A stretch of 47,628 nt of DNA from Candidatus Woesearchaeota archaeon. Its GTDB lineage: Archaea; Nanoarchaeota; Nanoarchaeia; Woesearchaeales; JAGVZT01. This document shows positions 6,793 to 14,656 of this stretch, in pieces; within the stretch, counting starts at the first letter, position 1; each line of letters begins with the position of its first letter. Both the position numbers and the translations under genes were made by a program. The DNA is taken from positions 1-47,628 of the forward strand of contig JAFCGF010000016.1 in NCBI GenBank assembly GCA_017608295.1, written 5' to 3'. The notes under the pieces were generated by a model that saw only the letters and a list, made by a program, of their open reading frames with translations, was not told the DNA's origin and did no database searches.

Positions 6793-7559
6793 TGGCTATC
6801 GATTTAAAATCAATTCAAAAAGGTGCGTCGCATTTGCCACCACGGATACTGGTTTATGGTGTCCAGGGTATCGGTAAATCGTCGCCCAACGCTCCAAACC
6901 CAATTTTCATTCTAACTGAAGACGGTTTGGGCTTACTGGAATCGGATCACTTTCCACTGTGCAAATCCTACACAGATGTAATGGATTGCTTAACCGTACT
7001 GGCAACCCAGGAACACGAGTTTGAAACTCTTGTAATGGATTCCCTGGACTGGATGGAACCACTGGTATGGCAACATACTTGTGAGATCAATAACTGGTCG
7101 AGCATTGAAGATGCCGGCTACGGAAAAGGTTATGTTGAAGCCCTGGCTTTTTGGTCAGAGTATCTTGATGCGATCAACTATCTTCGCAATGAGAAGAACA
7201 TGACGATCATCCAGACGGCCCACGCTACGGCCAAACGGTTTAACGACCCTACCACCGAGCCGTATGATCGGTACCAGATTAAACTCCAGGATAAAGCTGC
7301 CGGCAAAATGCTGGAGCATAGCGATATCGTGTTGTTTGCTAACTATCGCGTCACCACCATTAAAGACGGCAAGGACAAAAAGAATGTCCGGGCTGTTGGT
7401 GCAGGCGAGCGGGTTATATACACTGAGGAACGCCCAGCGTTTATAGCCAAAAACCGTTACTCTCTGCCAGCCGAGATGTCTTTAGACTGGAACGAACTTG
7501 CTAAACATATCCCTTACTTCAACCCCAAGAAAAAAGCCGCTGGTAAGAAAGCCGCTTAG
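6792..7559 (+). CDS. Sak4-like AAA/RecA-type phage ATPase (AAA_24)
   Basis: A 255-aa RecA-fold ATPase of the phage nucleotide-binding type, related to the single-strand-annealing Sak4 recombinases. Walker A is GVQGIGKS (23-30), followed by NPIFILTEDG, the usual glutamate-bearing strand; Walker B is ETLVMDSLDW with D83. The later motif NMTIIQTAHA fits the family's sensor strand. The loop after Walker A is unusually short (SPNAPNP rather than a longer stretch with a helix), but K29 and S30 are present. It probably catalyses strand annealing or exchange with the adjacent DUF669 protein. C-terminus is Lys/Ala rich. Confidence 0.85.
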   Translation: MAIDLKSIQKGASHLPPRILVYGVQGIGKSSPNAPNPIFILTEDGLGLLESDHFPLCKSYTDVMDCLTVLATQEHEFETLVMDSLDWMEPLVWQHTCEINNWSSIEDAGYGKGYVEALAFWSEYLDAINYLRNEKNMTIIQTAHATAKRFNDPTTEPYDRYQIKLQDKAAGKMLEHSDIVLFANYRVTTIKDGKDKKNVRAVGAGERVIYTEERPAFIAKNRYSLPAEMSLDWNELAKHIPYFNPKKKAAGKKAA

Positions 7560-7570
7560 GAGAAATTACT

Positions 7571-8110
7571 ATGGTACAACTTGCAGAAAACTATGATGAC
7601 AGCTCACCAACAATGGGCGGTAGTGGATTTCCACTGAACGAAGGCGAACATCCTTTTATTATTATCTCTGAAGAGGTGAAGGAATCTAAGTCGAATCCTG
7701 CCAATAAATATCTTCAGTATAATTGCGTTTGCGATGATGGCCCGCAAAAAGGTGTTGACTTTACCATCATCTTGAACTTCTGGAATAGCAATCCGATCGC
7801 AACTAAAATTGCCGGCGAGGAATTTAATACCTTGCGTATGGCAGCGATGGTTCCAGGAACAAACGACTCTGCCGCGCTTCTACAAAAACGTGCAATTGCG
7901 GTAGTCAAGAAGAAAACCAAAGGCAAGAGCGCTGGAGAAATCCACATTGCCGATTACGGTCCAGTTGCCGGTGCTTCCCAACAGCCCGCCGCTACAACAG
8001 CAGCGCCAGCAGCAAGCCAACCCGCAGCAGCTCCAGCTACCACAGCTCCAGCTACGACGGCACCACCCGCTACAGCCAACGCACAGGCTGACGCTCCTTG
8101 GCGCAAGTAA
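7571..8110 (+). CDS. DUF669-type protein, probable ssDNA-binding partner
   Basis: A 179-aa protein with AGGAGAAA 6-10 bp before ATG. Residues 1-130 are a compact beta-rich domain (GEHPFIIISEEVKESKSNP, KYLQYNCVCDDGPQKG, AGEIHIADYGPV) resembling DUF669 proteins, which accompany Sak4-type ATPases and are thought to bind DNA. Residues 131-172 are a disordered Ala/Pro/Thr/Gln linker, and the protein ends DAPWRK, a short conserved-looking tip like the tail of SSB proteins but basic at the end. A terminator-like hairpin follows at 8126. Confidence 0.7.
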   Translation: MVQLAENYDDSSPTMGGSGFPLNEGEHPFIIISEEVKESKSNPANKYLQYNCVCDDGPQKGVDFTIILNFWNSNPIATKIAGEEFNTLRMAAMVPGTNDSAALLQKRAIAVVKKKTKGKSAGEIHIADYGPVAGASQQPAATTAAPAASQPAAAPATTAPATTAPPATANAQADAPWRK

Positions 8111-8125
8111 GCTAGGGAAACCCTT

Positions 8126-8160
8126 GCCGGGCAGGGTACTGCTACGCCCGGCGACTTTTA
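8126..8160 (+). terminator. Rho-independent-like terminator
   Basis: GCCGGGC (8126-8132) pairs with GCCCGGC (8146-8152) over a 13-base loop, followed by GACTTTTATT. A perfect 7-bp GC stem and T-tract just after the DUF669 gene would close or attenuate the recombination transcript. Confidence 0.6.
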
Positions 8161-8170
8161 TTCCAACAAC

Positions 8171-8203
8171 TACAATACAACTACAAACAGTTACAAATTG
8201 TAG
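8171..8203. promoter_or_regulatory. Phased TACAA repeats upstream of the exonuclease gene
   Basis: TACAA occurs at 8171, 8176, 8182 and 8192 and inverted (TTGTA) at 8198. CTACAA (8181) and TTGTAG (8198) form an inverted pair. The 11 and 10-bp spacing matches one helical turn, suggesting a protein-binding array between the terminator and the next gene. Confidence 0.35.
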
Positions 8204-8217
8204 CTATCAAGGACGCC

Positions 8218-9174
8218 ATGAAACTCCCAGTAACCACCACAGATCCTACCCTTGACGCAATGGACGCGGCACAGGAAGCGGCACAGACCGGAGAAAAGCG
8301 CCGGCCTTATCTGGGTATGTCCTCTCTTGGGAATGAATGCTCGCGCCAGCTCTGGTATGGATTCCGCTGGGTACAGCGCATAACCTTCAAAGCTCAAACC
8401 CTACGATACTTTGAAGACGGCCACCGGACAGAAGATATGGTCGCAGAGCGAATCAAAGCTGTTCCGGGTATCGAACTTACCACCCACGGTCCAGACGGAA
8501 GGCAGCTTGGATGGAAGGATTTTGGCGGCCACCTTAGAGGACACGCCGATGGTATATTAACTGGATTGCTTCAGGCACCAAAGACCAGACACCTTTGGGA
8601 AAACAAAGCCGTCAATGATAAGAAATTCAAGAAGCTGGAGAAGCTAAAAGCGATCAACGAAAAAGTTGCTTTGTCAATATGGGATTTCACCTATTACGCG
8701 CAACAAGTTTTGTATATGGACTATGAAGGCCTGACGAGATCCTGGATGACCGTCACAACGCCAGGCGGGAGACACCAGATAGGCGTCCGTACCGAAGAGG
8801 ATCCGGCAGAAGCGATTAAATTAAAAGCCAAAGCCGAGAGAATTATCTTTTCAGATAGCCCCCCTAATATCGTAAGCGACAGCGACAAGATGCCGCCATG
8901 CTTATTCTGTGACCATAAAGAGATATGCAGAGGCCGCCAGGCTGCCGACCGGAATTGCCGGACGTGCTGCCATACCACCCCGGAGCGGGATGGTACATGG
9001 AGCTGTGGGAAGTTTGAGGAGGTAGTGGATTATGATAGGCAAACAAAAGGCTGCAGCCTTCACAGATACAACCCTGCATTCGTGCCTGGCGAAGTAATAG
9101 ACGCCAGTGAAGAAGAAAACTGGATTGAGTATAGGTATAGTTACAGCGGTGATATCTGGAGGGATGAGGGATGA
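8218..9174 (+). CDS. PD-(D/E)XK exonuclease, Cas4/RecB-like
   Basis: A 318-aa nuclease of the RecB/Cas4 type. Seen in order: SSLGNECSRQLWY with Cys41, FEDGHRTED (H69), GHADG with D111, the catalytic ENK (E128, K130), and YYAQQVLYM with the conserved Gln. Downstream, CLFCDHKEIC supplies further cysteines, so with Cys41 a Cas4/AddB-like iron-sulfur cluster is possible. A further cysteine-rich stretch (CRTCCHTTPERDGTWSCGKF) extends the usual family length and may be a zinc finger. It would resect ends for the Sak4-like annealing system. Overlaps the next ORF by 4 bp. Confidence 0.82.
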   Translation: MKLPVTTTDPTLDAMDAAQEAAQTGEKRRPYLGMSSLGNECSRQLWYGFRWVQRITFKAQTLRYFEDGHRTEDMVAERIKAVPGIELTTHGPDGRQLGWKDFGGHLRGHADGILTGLLQAPKTRHLWENKAVNDKKFKKLEKLKAINEKVALSIWDFTYYAQQVLYMDYEGLTRSWMTVTTPGGRHQIGVRTEEDPAEAIKLKAKAERIIFSDSPPNIVSDSDKMPPCLFCDHKEICRGRQAADRNCRTCCHTTPERDGTWSCGKFEEVVDYDRQTKGCSLHRYNPAFVPGEVIDASEEENWIEYRYSYSGDIWRDEG

Positions 9175-9440
9175 GCGGATTAGATGATTTAATAGATGCG
9201 TCTGTAAAATGTGTGAAATGTGGCACCAAAGGAATAGGTAATTGTGATTGTCACAACCACCCAAAACCAGAAGAAACAGACCTGTGCTATGAATGCAACG
9301 ACCCCGGAAGAAAGTACACCCTCAATTATATTGATTGTGTTCTCTGCGATGATTGCGCCGAGGAAAATGGCGTTGATATATTAGAGTATCACCCAAAAGC
9401 AGAATTAAGATGCGACAAAACAAAGGATATGTTTGCATAA
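9171..9440 (+). CDS. Cysteine-rich zinc-ribbon protein
   Basis: An 89-aa protein, ATG 9171 overlapping the exonuclease stop. It contains CVKC, a CDCHNH cluster, CYEC and CVLCDDC, enough for two zinc sites. This looks like a small zinc-ribbon adapter, perhaps for DNA or protein binding. No family recognised. Its TAA overlaps the helicase ATG. Confidence 0.6.
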   Translation: MSGLDDLIDASVKCVKCGTKGIGNCDCHNHPKPEETDLCYECNDPGRKYTLNYIDCVLCDDCAEENGVDILEYHPKAELRCDKTKDMFA

Positions 9441-11083
9441 TGTACACCCCACGCCCATATCAGGAAAAAGGAATCTGCGCCCCATTTGACTTTTGGGCGA
9501 TCGCTGACGGCAACCCGTTAATTATCGCGCCAACACAAAGCGGTAAAGCTTTGATGATCGCTGAGTTTACCAAGAGAGCCTGCACCCTTTACCCCGGCAC
9601 TAGAATATTAGTGTTGGCTCATGTAGCCAAACTTTTGAAACAGAACGCCGCCACCTTATTCAAGCAATGGCCTCATGCGCCGCTTGGCTTTTACAGCGCA
9701 AGCCTCGGCCGCAAAGACCATCACGCCAAGATTTTATTTGCCGGGATTCAGTCGATATATAAGAAGGCGTCCATTGTCGGCCACGTTGATGTGATCCTGA
9801 TTGACGAGGCTCACATGATTTCGCCCAATCAAAGCACGATGTACCGGCAATTCATTGCCGCCTTGCTGGTTATCAATCCCAAATTAAAAATATGTGGATA
9901 CACAGCAACACCATATAGACAAAATCAAGGATATCTGACCGAGGGTAAAAACCCAATATTTACAGATATCGCTCTTGATATACCAGTCCTTCACTTATTG
10001 GAAGAAGGATATTTAACACCAGTTATAACACCGGAAACAAATATTGAGATGGACGTGTCTGGCGTTGGTATGAGCGGCGGGGATTTTGTTATATCCCAGC
10101 TCGACGAGGCTGTGAATGTAGATGAAATAACAAGGGCTTGTGTCGGTGAGATTATCCATCACATGCAGGAGCGTAACTATCCGTTGGTTTTTTGTGTCAC
10201 GGTTGCCCACGCTGAGAACACAGTGGAAGAATTTAAAAGGCGAGGGTTGAATTTTGCGCTGGTCACTGGCGATACCAAAGAAACAGAGCGCGACGTTATA
10301 TTCGCGCAGCTTGAGCGCGATGAGATTGACGGCATTGTAAATGTAATGACGATGACAACAGGGATATCGATTCCATGCGTTGACCTCATTGCATTAATGC
10401 GTCCGATCCGCGCCCCGTCTTTATACGTCCAGATTGTTGGCCGTGGCATGGCGCTGGTTGACGGAGCCATTGGAAACCTACCAACAGCAGAAGAGCGCTT
10501 GGCCGCTATTGCTGCGTCAACTTGTCCGAATTGTATGGTGCTTGATTTTGGCGGTGTAGTGAAAGCCCTTGGCCCGATCGATAACGTGAAGGTCAAGCCC
10601 CCCGGCAACGGAACCGGCGACGCGCCAATCAAACAATGTCCAGAATGCCTGAGCTTAAACCATGCCGCTGTGCGCGTATGCTTTGATTGCGGATATGAGT
10701 GGCCAGAGCCGGAGCCGGATGTTGAAGTTAAAAGCAGCAAAGCCGCGATCCTGTCAACCCAGATTGAATCTGTGTGGGAAGATGTAGGTGATGTTTATTA
10801 CGACCTTCATTTAAAAGAGGGTAAGCCAGATTCAATTAAGGTCAGCTATTACATAGGCGTGTTGAGCGTGAGCGAGTGGATCTTCCCGGAACATCCCAGG
10901 ATGAAAGCAAGGTTTGCCGGCTGGTGGATTAAACGTGGTGGCGATGTAATGGCTATACCACAAACCGCAAAGGACGCGCTGGAAGTTATGGACGGTCTTG
11001 ACAAACCAACAAGAATACTGGTCAGGCCTAACGGAAAATTTGAAGATATATTGGAGTATGATTTCAATGACAAAGCGATGTAA
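9440..11083 (+). CDS. SF2 DEAH-type DNA helicase with C-terminal zinc motif
   Basis: A 547-aa helicase starting at ATG 9440 (overlapping the upstream TAA), which puts RPYQEKGI, the usual aromatic-Gln start, at the N-terminus; an earlier in-frame start at 9410 exists. Motif I is APTQSGKA (residues 30-37), motif II LIDEAH (DEAH 122-125), motif III TATPYR (155-160), motif VI QIVGRGMA. The C-terminal quarter has CPNC, CPEC and CFDC pairs for zinc. Motif I is unusual: Gln for Gly and Ala for the Thr/Ser that binds magnesium. Motif VI ends in Ala-Leu instead of Arg. Role in recombination or replication restart is inferred from its neighbours. Confidence 0.85.
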   Translation: MYTPRPYQEKGICAPFDFWAIADGNPLIIAPTQSGKALMIAEFTKRACTLYPGTRILVLAHVAKLLKQNAATLFKQWPHAPLGFYSASLGRKDHHAKILFAGIQSIYKKASIVGHVDVILIDEAHMISPNQSTMYRQFIAALLVINPKLKICGYTATPYRQNQGYLTEGKNPIFTDIALDIPVLHLLEEGYLTPVITPETNIEMDVSGVGMSGGDFVISQLDEAVNVDEITRACVGEIIHHMQERNYPLVFCVTVAHAENTVEEFKRRGLNFALVTGDTKETERDVIFAQLERDEIDGIVNVMTMTTGISIPCVDLIALMRPIRAPSLYVQIVGRGMALVDGAIGNLPTAEERLAAIAASTCPNCMVLDFGGVVKALGPIDNVKVKPPGNGTGDAPIKQCPECLSLNHAAVRVCFDCGYEWPEPEPDVEVKSSKAAILSTQIESVWEDVGDVYYDLHLKEGKPDSIKVSYYIGVLSVSEWIFPEHPRMKARFAGWWIKRGGDVMAIPQTAKDALEVMDGLDKPTRILVRPNGKFEDILEYDFNDKAM

Positions 11084-11642
11084 TAAATTTGAACGTAACG
11101 AACGGGACTTTTACCCAACACCTTATGAGGCTGTGGAGCCACTGTTGCCGTTCCTAAAGGACGTGGAATATTTCTGCGAACCTTGCGCCGGCAATGGTGC
11201 TCTTGTCAGGCACTTAGAAAGCAATGATCTAATATGCCACGGCGCATTTGATATCGAGCCTCAAGCGGATAATATTACGAAGTACGATGCTTTCAAAACA
11301 GAAATAGATAGCGCGGTTATTGATTGTGTTATTACCAATCCGCCGTGGGCAAGAAACATACTGCACCCAATGATAGATCATTTTAAAGATATGGTTCCAA
11401 CATGGCTGTTATTTGATTCCGATTGGATGTTTACCCGCCAAGCAATACCTTACTTAAAATATTGTAGCGACATTGTTTCTGTAGGTAGGGTATCATGGAT
11501 GGATAACGGACAAGCGGGGATGGACAATTGCGCTTGGTATAGATTTTATCACAACGAAACATCAACCACATTTCATGGGCCTATGTCTAAACCAGATCAA
11601 TACAGATGCAAAGACACGCCAGATATGTTTGGTACCGACTAA
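11067..11642 (+). CDS. SAM-dependent DNA adenine methyltransferase-like protein
   Basis: A 191-aa protein; ATG 11067 is chosen because TTGGAG lies about 11 bp upstream, and it overlaps the helicase end by 17 bp. Motif I is CEPCAGNGALVRHL, the acidic strand is AFDIEP, and motif IV is ITNPPW, the N6-adenine (or N4-cytosine) methylase signature. FYPTP near the N-terminus is typical of phage versions. No target recognition domain is large enough to predict a site. It may protect phage DNA, or be a regulator of uncertain activity. Confidence 0.75.
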   Translation: MTKRCNKFERNERDFYPTPYEAVEPLLPFLKDVEYFCEPCAGNGALVRHLESNDLICHGAFDIEPQADNITKYDAFKTEIDSAVIDCVITNPPWARNILHPMIDHFKDMVPTWLLFDSDWMFTRQAIPYLKYCSDIVSVGRVSWMDNGQAGMDNCAWYRFYHNETSTTFHGPMSKPDQYRCKDTPDMFGTD

Positions 11643-11974
11643 TGATGTGCGCTATCTGCCCCAGAGAAGCACGAGGGTTTGGTTACAACCCAGAACTAGC
11701 AGGAGAAAGCGGCCGGCCAGGTAAGGCTTGCAGCATGGAACACTTAAACATATTAAAGGAGTTAAAAGGCATGGTAGATCCAACAGGGAACGAAATTGAA
11801 GCTGCGCTATATGGCGGGCAAATGGGTGGTGAATATCTTGACGAGATGGGCAAGACAAACCTGGCTGCGTTATCAGCAGCGGAGTGGCAGCAATTCCTGC
11901 TTTGTGTTGTCGGTGGGTATGTGACTCAACTCGCTAAAACGCGCCCTCTCACAGAGGATGAGATTCCTTTTTAA
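11642..11974 (+). CDS. DUF6511-like protein with SSB-type C-terminal tip
   Basis: A 110-aa protein; ATG 11642 overlaps the methylase TAA (ATG 11645 is the alternative). The N-terminus CAICPREARGFGY matches the zinc-like CxxC...GFGY start of DUF6511 proteins of phages. The middle holds a helical segment (LSAAEWQQFLLCVVGGYV). It ends TEDEIPF, close to the acidic-IPF tip that bacterial SSB uses to recruit replication and repair proteins. This suggests it docks onto host SSB partners, or mimics SSB; that is inference. Confidence 0.6.
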   Translation: MMCAICPREARGFGYNPELAGESGRPGKACSMEHLNILKELKGMVDPTGNEIEAALYGGQMGGEYLDEMGKTNLAALSAAEWQQFLLCVVGGYVTQLAKTRPLTEDEIPF

Positions 11975-11998
11975 CAACTAAACTCTGGGAGACAGAAC

Positions 11999-12547
11999 AT
12001 GCACGATTTAATGATTGATTTAGAATCAATGGGGACCGACCCGGACACAGTAATATGCTCTTTGGGCGCTTGCTTTTTTAATCCGGACACTGGCGAGATT
12101 GGAGCCAGGTATTACACGCGAATCGAATGGGAGAACGATGCCCAGGGAGACAGAAGCATTACCGCCAGCACAAGAGGATTCTGGGCGAAGCAAAACCCGG
12201 AGGCAACCAAGGAAATTTTTGACCATGAAAACAGAGCCACCCTTGAGGAAACACTGGACCACTTCAAAGAATGGGTACACAAAACATCACGCCACGCAAA
12301 ACCTTGGGGCAATGGCGCCACGTTTGATATCTCTATATTAGATAACGCTTATGGTGGCGGAGGCCGGTCGCCTTGGAAGTTCTGGAATGTTCGTGACGTA
12401 AGAACAATATGCGATCTTGCAAGTCACAAATATAGCCATAAGAAAGACTTTCCGTTTGTTGGTGCAGAGCATCACGCCCTAGATGACGCCATACACCAGG
12501 CTAATTATGTTTCAAAAATGTGGCAGTTTTTAAAGGGGATAGAATAA
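11999..12547 (+). CDS. DEDDh 3'-5' exonuclease (Rv2179c-like/ExoVIII-like)
   Basis: A 182-aa exonuclease of the phage Rv2179c/RecE-type DEDDh group. D7 and E9 are in MIDLESMGT; the second acidic position is in NGATFDISIL; HHALDDA near residue 160 supplies the catalytic His and Asp. FWAKQNPEA is a characteristic family stretch. A GGGAGA site precedes the ATG. It probably degrades 3' ends of nucleic acid in recombination or RNA turnover. It is the last gene of the rightward block and ends 8 bp before the convergent holin gene. Confidence 0.85.
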   Translation: MHDLMIDLESMGTDPDTVICSLGACFFNPDTGEIGARYYTRIEWENDAQGDRSITASTRGFWAKQNPEATKEIFDHENRATLEETLDHFKEWVHKTSRHAKPWGNGATFDISILDNAYGGGGRSPWKFWNVRDVRTICDLASHKYSHKKDFPFVGAEHHALDDAIHQANYVSKMWQFLKGIE

Positions 12548-12555
12548 ACCCGCGC

Positions 12556-13065
12556 CTAATCGTTTAGATTGTCGTAGTCATATCTTTTCTCTACTCGATC
12601 ATTCCATTCAATACCTTCTTGGGGATCCTTTGAATCATCGTTTTTTGCCGCGAGGCTTGTCCGTGATGCGTTCTGATACTTTTTAAGGACAGTCTGTTTG
12701 ATTTTGTATTTACCGAAGTCCTTGTGCAAGCGTCCGCCAAAGAAGAACACAACGATTGTTCCGAGGATCCACCACATTTCTTGAGGCATCAGCTCCAGAT
12801 TAACAGCGCCGGCTACAAACTTTTCCGGATCGTTCCAGCAAAGAACAAAAAGATATATGGTCCCAAATGCGAATATAGGACGCGGGAGCCTGTTCAATCC
12901 ATCAATGAGACTATCAAACCAATTCCGGCCATGACCAAACTCAGCGGCAAACTGTGAGGAAGAGGCAGCTTTCCCTTCTGCGTCGTACTGGTCCCGCTTT
13001 TCTTTGCTGCCAAAGATAGTGCCGACAAGTTTATTTACTAATGGTATTCCTGCTAACCAGCTCAT
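12556..13065 (-). CDS. 3-TM holin (Holin_3TM/GTA-type)
   Basis: A 169-aa holin. The ATG at 13065 (MSWLAGIP) overlaps the endolysin TGA and has AAGGGGA just upstream; a longer frame from 13098 is less likely. The family signature WFDSLIDGLNRLPRP precedes two clear membrane segments (IFAFGTIYLFVLCW and MWWILGTIVVFFFGG); the N-terminal amphipathic helix IPLVNKLVGTIFG is the usual third element. It forms lesions for release of the adjacent M15 endolysin. The C-terminal 45 residues are charged and longer than usual. Last gene of the leftward block. Confidence 0.85.
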   Translation of the reverse strand: MSWLAGIPLVNKLVGTIFGSKEKRDQYDAEGKAASSSQFAAEFGHGRNWFDSLIDGLNRLPRPIFAFGTIYLFVLCWNDPEKFVAGAVNLELMPQEMWWILGTIVVFFFGGRLHKDFGKYKIKQTVLKKYQNASRTSLAAKNDDSKDPQEGIEWNDRVEKRYDYDNLND

Positions 13066-13454
13066 AAGTATCCCCTTGGTATTTGATAGTGAGGCCAATC
13101 TTTAAAGCTTGCCCAATGGCCGCCGGCCTCAATAATGATTCCCATTTCCATTGCTGCCCTAAACATTAGTGATGTTGCAACGGCGAAAGCCTCTATGTTA
13201 TGCCAATCAACCGGCAGAGGGATAAGGTCTATGGCGTGGCCATAACCTGTATCTTGGACGCGGTGAAGGCTGTTCATTGTTTGGGATGCGCCGATATCTA
13301 CGAGATGTTTTTGATCTGACTTTAGGCGCCGGCCACCGTATTGAGGAACGGTAAGGTCAATTATGCCGTATGACATTGCACGTTCGGCGCATTCTATCAG
13401 GAGAGGATGAACGCCCTCTGATCTTTCAAGGGATGTTTTTCCGAATTTATACAT
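13062..13454 (-). CDS. M15-family endolysin (L-Ala-D-Glu or D-Ala-D-Ala peptidase)
   Basis: A 130-aa peptidase. SLHRVQDTGYGHAIDL holds the M15 zinc motif S-x-H ... G-x-A-x-D (H64, D76), and DWPHYQ supplies the third ligand (H122). The N-terminal FGKTSLERSEGVHP is the classical start of phage M15_4 endolysins. It cuts peptidoglycan stem peptides after the holin opens the membrane. No signal peptide, in agreement with holin dependence. Overlaps the holin start by 4 bp. Confidence 0.88.
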   Translation of the reverse strand: MYKFGKTSLERSEGVHPLLIECAERAMSYGIIDLTVPQYGGRRLKSDQKHLVDIGASQTMNSLHRVQDTGYGHAIDLIPLPVDWHNIEAFAVATSLMFRAAMEMGIIIEAGGHWASFKDWPHYQIPRGYL

Positions 13455-13696
13455 TAGCCTATCTTCTTAAAGGCCTCTATGACGAATTGAGTTGCTACTC
13501 CACCAGCTATTACAACGACGCTACAATATGTGAGAACCTTGGTTCTAAACTGATCGTGCTTGTCGGCTCGGTTATCAAGCTTTTTTAACCTGGCGTTAGT
13601 ATTTATCTTGTATTCTTTATGCTCGTCATCCATGCGCTTTACGAGCGTATGGGTTTCAATTATCTTGTCCCTTAATTCAGGATCTATGTCTGCCAC
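13454..13696 (-). CDS. XhlA-like small membrane lysis protein
   Basis: An 80-aa protein with a charged helical N-terminus (IIETHTLVKRMDDEHKEYK, coiled-coil like) and one C-terminal membrane segment (VLTYCSVVVIAGGVATQFV). This layout matches haemolysin XhlA-type/accessory holin proteins of phages. It sits immediately upstream of the endolysin in the lysis cassette and its stop overlaps the endolysin start. It may modulate lysis timing; it could also substitute for a spanin component, since I find no Rz/Rz1 pair. Confidence 0.55.
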   Translation of the reverse strand: MADIDPELRDKIIETHTLVKRMDDEHKEYKINTNARLKKLDNRADKHDQFRTKVLTYCSVVVIAGGVATQFVIEAFKKIG

Positions 13697-13706
13697 TGTT
13701 TTACTC

Positions 13707-14360
13707 CTAAGAAATCATTAAAATTAAAAACGCTATCACCAACACACAAAGTAGATTACGACCACCTCCATTCATATATTCTGCCGGCTCGGTGCTTTTC
13801 CAAAACCTATAACCAGCCATGTAAGATAGCGACTTTACAACACCGGTTAAAAGAAACAGGAAGCCAACAGGTTCAGCAAAGGCCATACTCAACACAAAGG
13901 CTGGCAGACCGACAAGAGTTCCGGTAACAAACATCCCAAAGACACAGCGCCAATAAAGTTTGTTGAGGCCGTAGTCCTGCATTCGTAAATAAATCTCATC
14001 TTTTATTTCTTGTGGTACATACTTCCAGTCGTCATCTCTGTATTCGGAAAACTTATTATCTGTGCGCGGTTCACGGCCAAAGAACAATCTGACTATAAAA
14101 TCAAAACGCTCGCCACTACTAGCTTTGGGCTTCAGCTCCAGGAAGTATTGGCCGTGACCGGTAGCGATTCCGACGACGCCCAACAAGGCCAGCCAGGCCC
14201 AGCCAGACGCAAAGGGCGCACAAGCTATCACGAAGAAGATCATAATTAATATTCGGCTCGTCCATCGATCAAAACCAGGAATGCCACCACCATTAATCCG
14301 ACCGCATATAGCCCCCATTGCTATCGTGTATAAGCTTAATAATATAACAAATAGTATCAT
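13707..14360 (-). CDS. Multi-pass membrane protein of unknown role
   Basis: A 217-aa protein with about five hydrophobic segments: residues 1-20, around 38-65, 140-160, 160-180 and the last 17. An early CGRINGGG motif and a soluble loop (FFGREPRTDNKFSEYRDDDWKYV) lie between. Similar G-R-x-x-G-G-G membrane proteins recur near lysis genes of podoviruses, but no function is known to me. Location suggests lysis control or superinfection exclusion. Confidence 0.5.
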   Translation of the reverse strand: MILFVILLSLYTIAMGAICGRINGGGIPGFDRWTSRILIMIFFVIACAPFASGWAWLALLGVVGIATGHGQYFLELKPKASSGERFDFIVRLFFGREPRTDNKFSEYRDDDWKYVPQEIKDEIYLRMQDYGLNKLYWRCVFGMFVTGTLVGLPAFVLSMAFAEPVGFLFLLTGVVKSLSYMAGYRFWKSTEPAEYMNGGGRNLLCVLVIAFLILMIS

Positions 14361-14650
14361 GCCACCCCTGCCGGTTTCGGATACTTAGACTTGACAGCCA
14401 TGCAAGACATCGCAATAGACTTCAATTCCGGCGTGGCGGTGATTTCATTTTCACCAGCAACCCATTTCATAATTGCGTCAAGCTGTTCGCCAATGTCCGG
14501 ATATTCGTCGCGCCGCTTCTGGTCATACGGCCTTTTGTCCCGTATTTCTTTATCCCGAGCTATTCCGGCCGCGTGAGCGGCAAGCTCTTCTTGGGTCCAT
14601 TCACGTGTTGTTTTCTTACCCGTTGTTATATCTAATCCATGTATTGTCAT
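14357..14650 (-). CDS. Small tail-associated protein (YPxIGEQLDA motif)
   Basis: A 97-aa protein right behind the tail fibre gene. It contains DEYPDIGEQLDAIMKW, a motif found in short phage proteins encoded beside tail fibres (XkdW and DUF4376-like). It could be a fibre assembly factor or chaperone. C-terminus (KSKYPKP) fits that group. It overlaps the membrane protein gene by 4 bp. Confidence 0.5.
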   Translation of the reverse strand: MTIHGLDITTGKKTTREWTQEELAAHAAGIARDKEIRDKRPYDQKRRDEYPDIGEQLDAIMKWVAGENEITATPELKSIAMSCMAVKSKYPKPAGVA

Positions 14651-14656
14651 TTTGTT

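Noticed and set aside
7947..8255. Gln/Pro/Leu-rich 102-codon plus-strand frame
   Set aside because: It is the out-of-frame reading of the Ala/Pro/Thr linker of the DUF669 gene and runs through the terminator.
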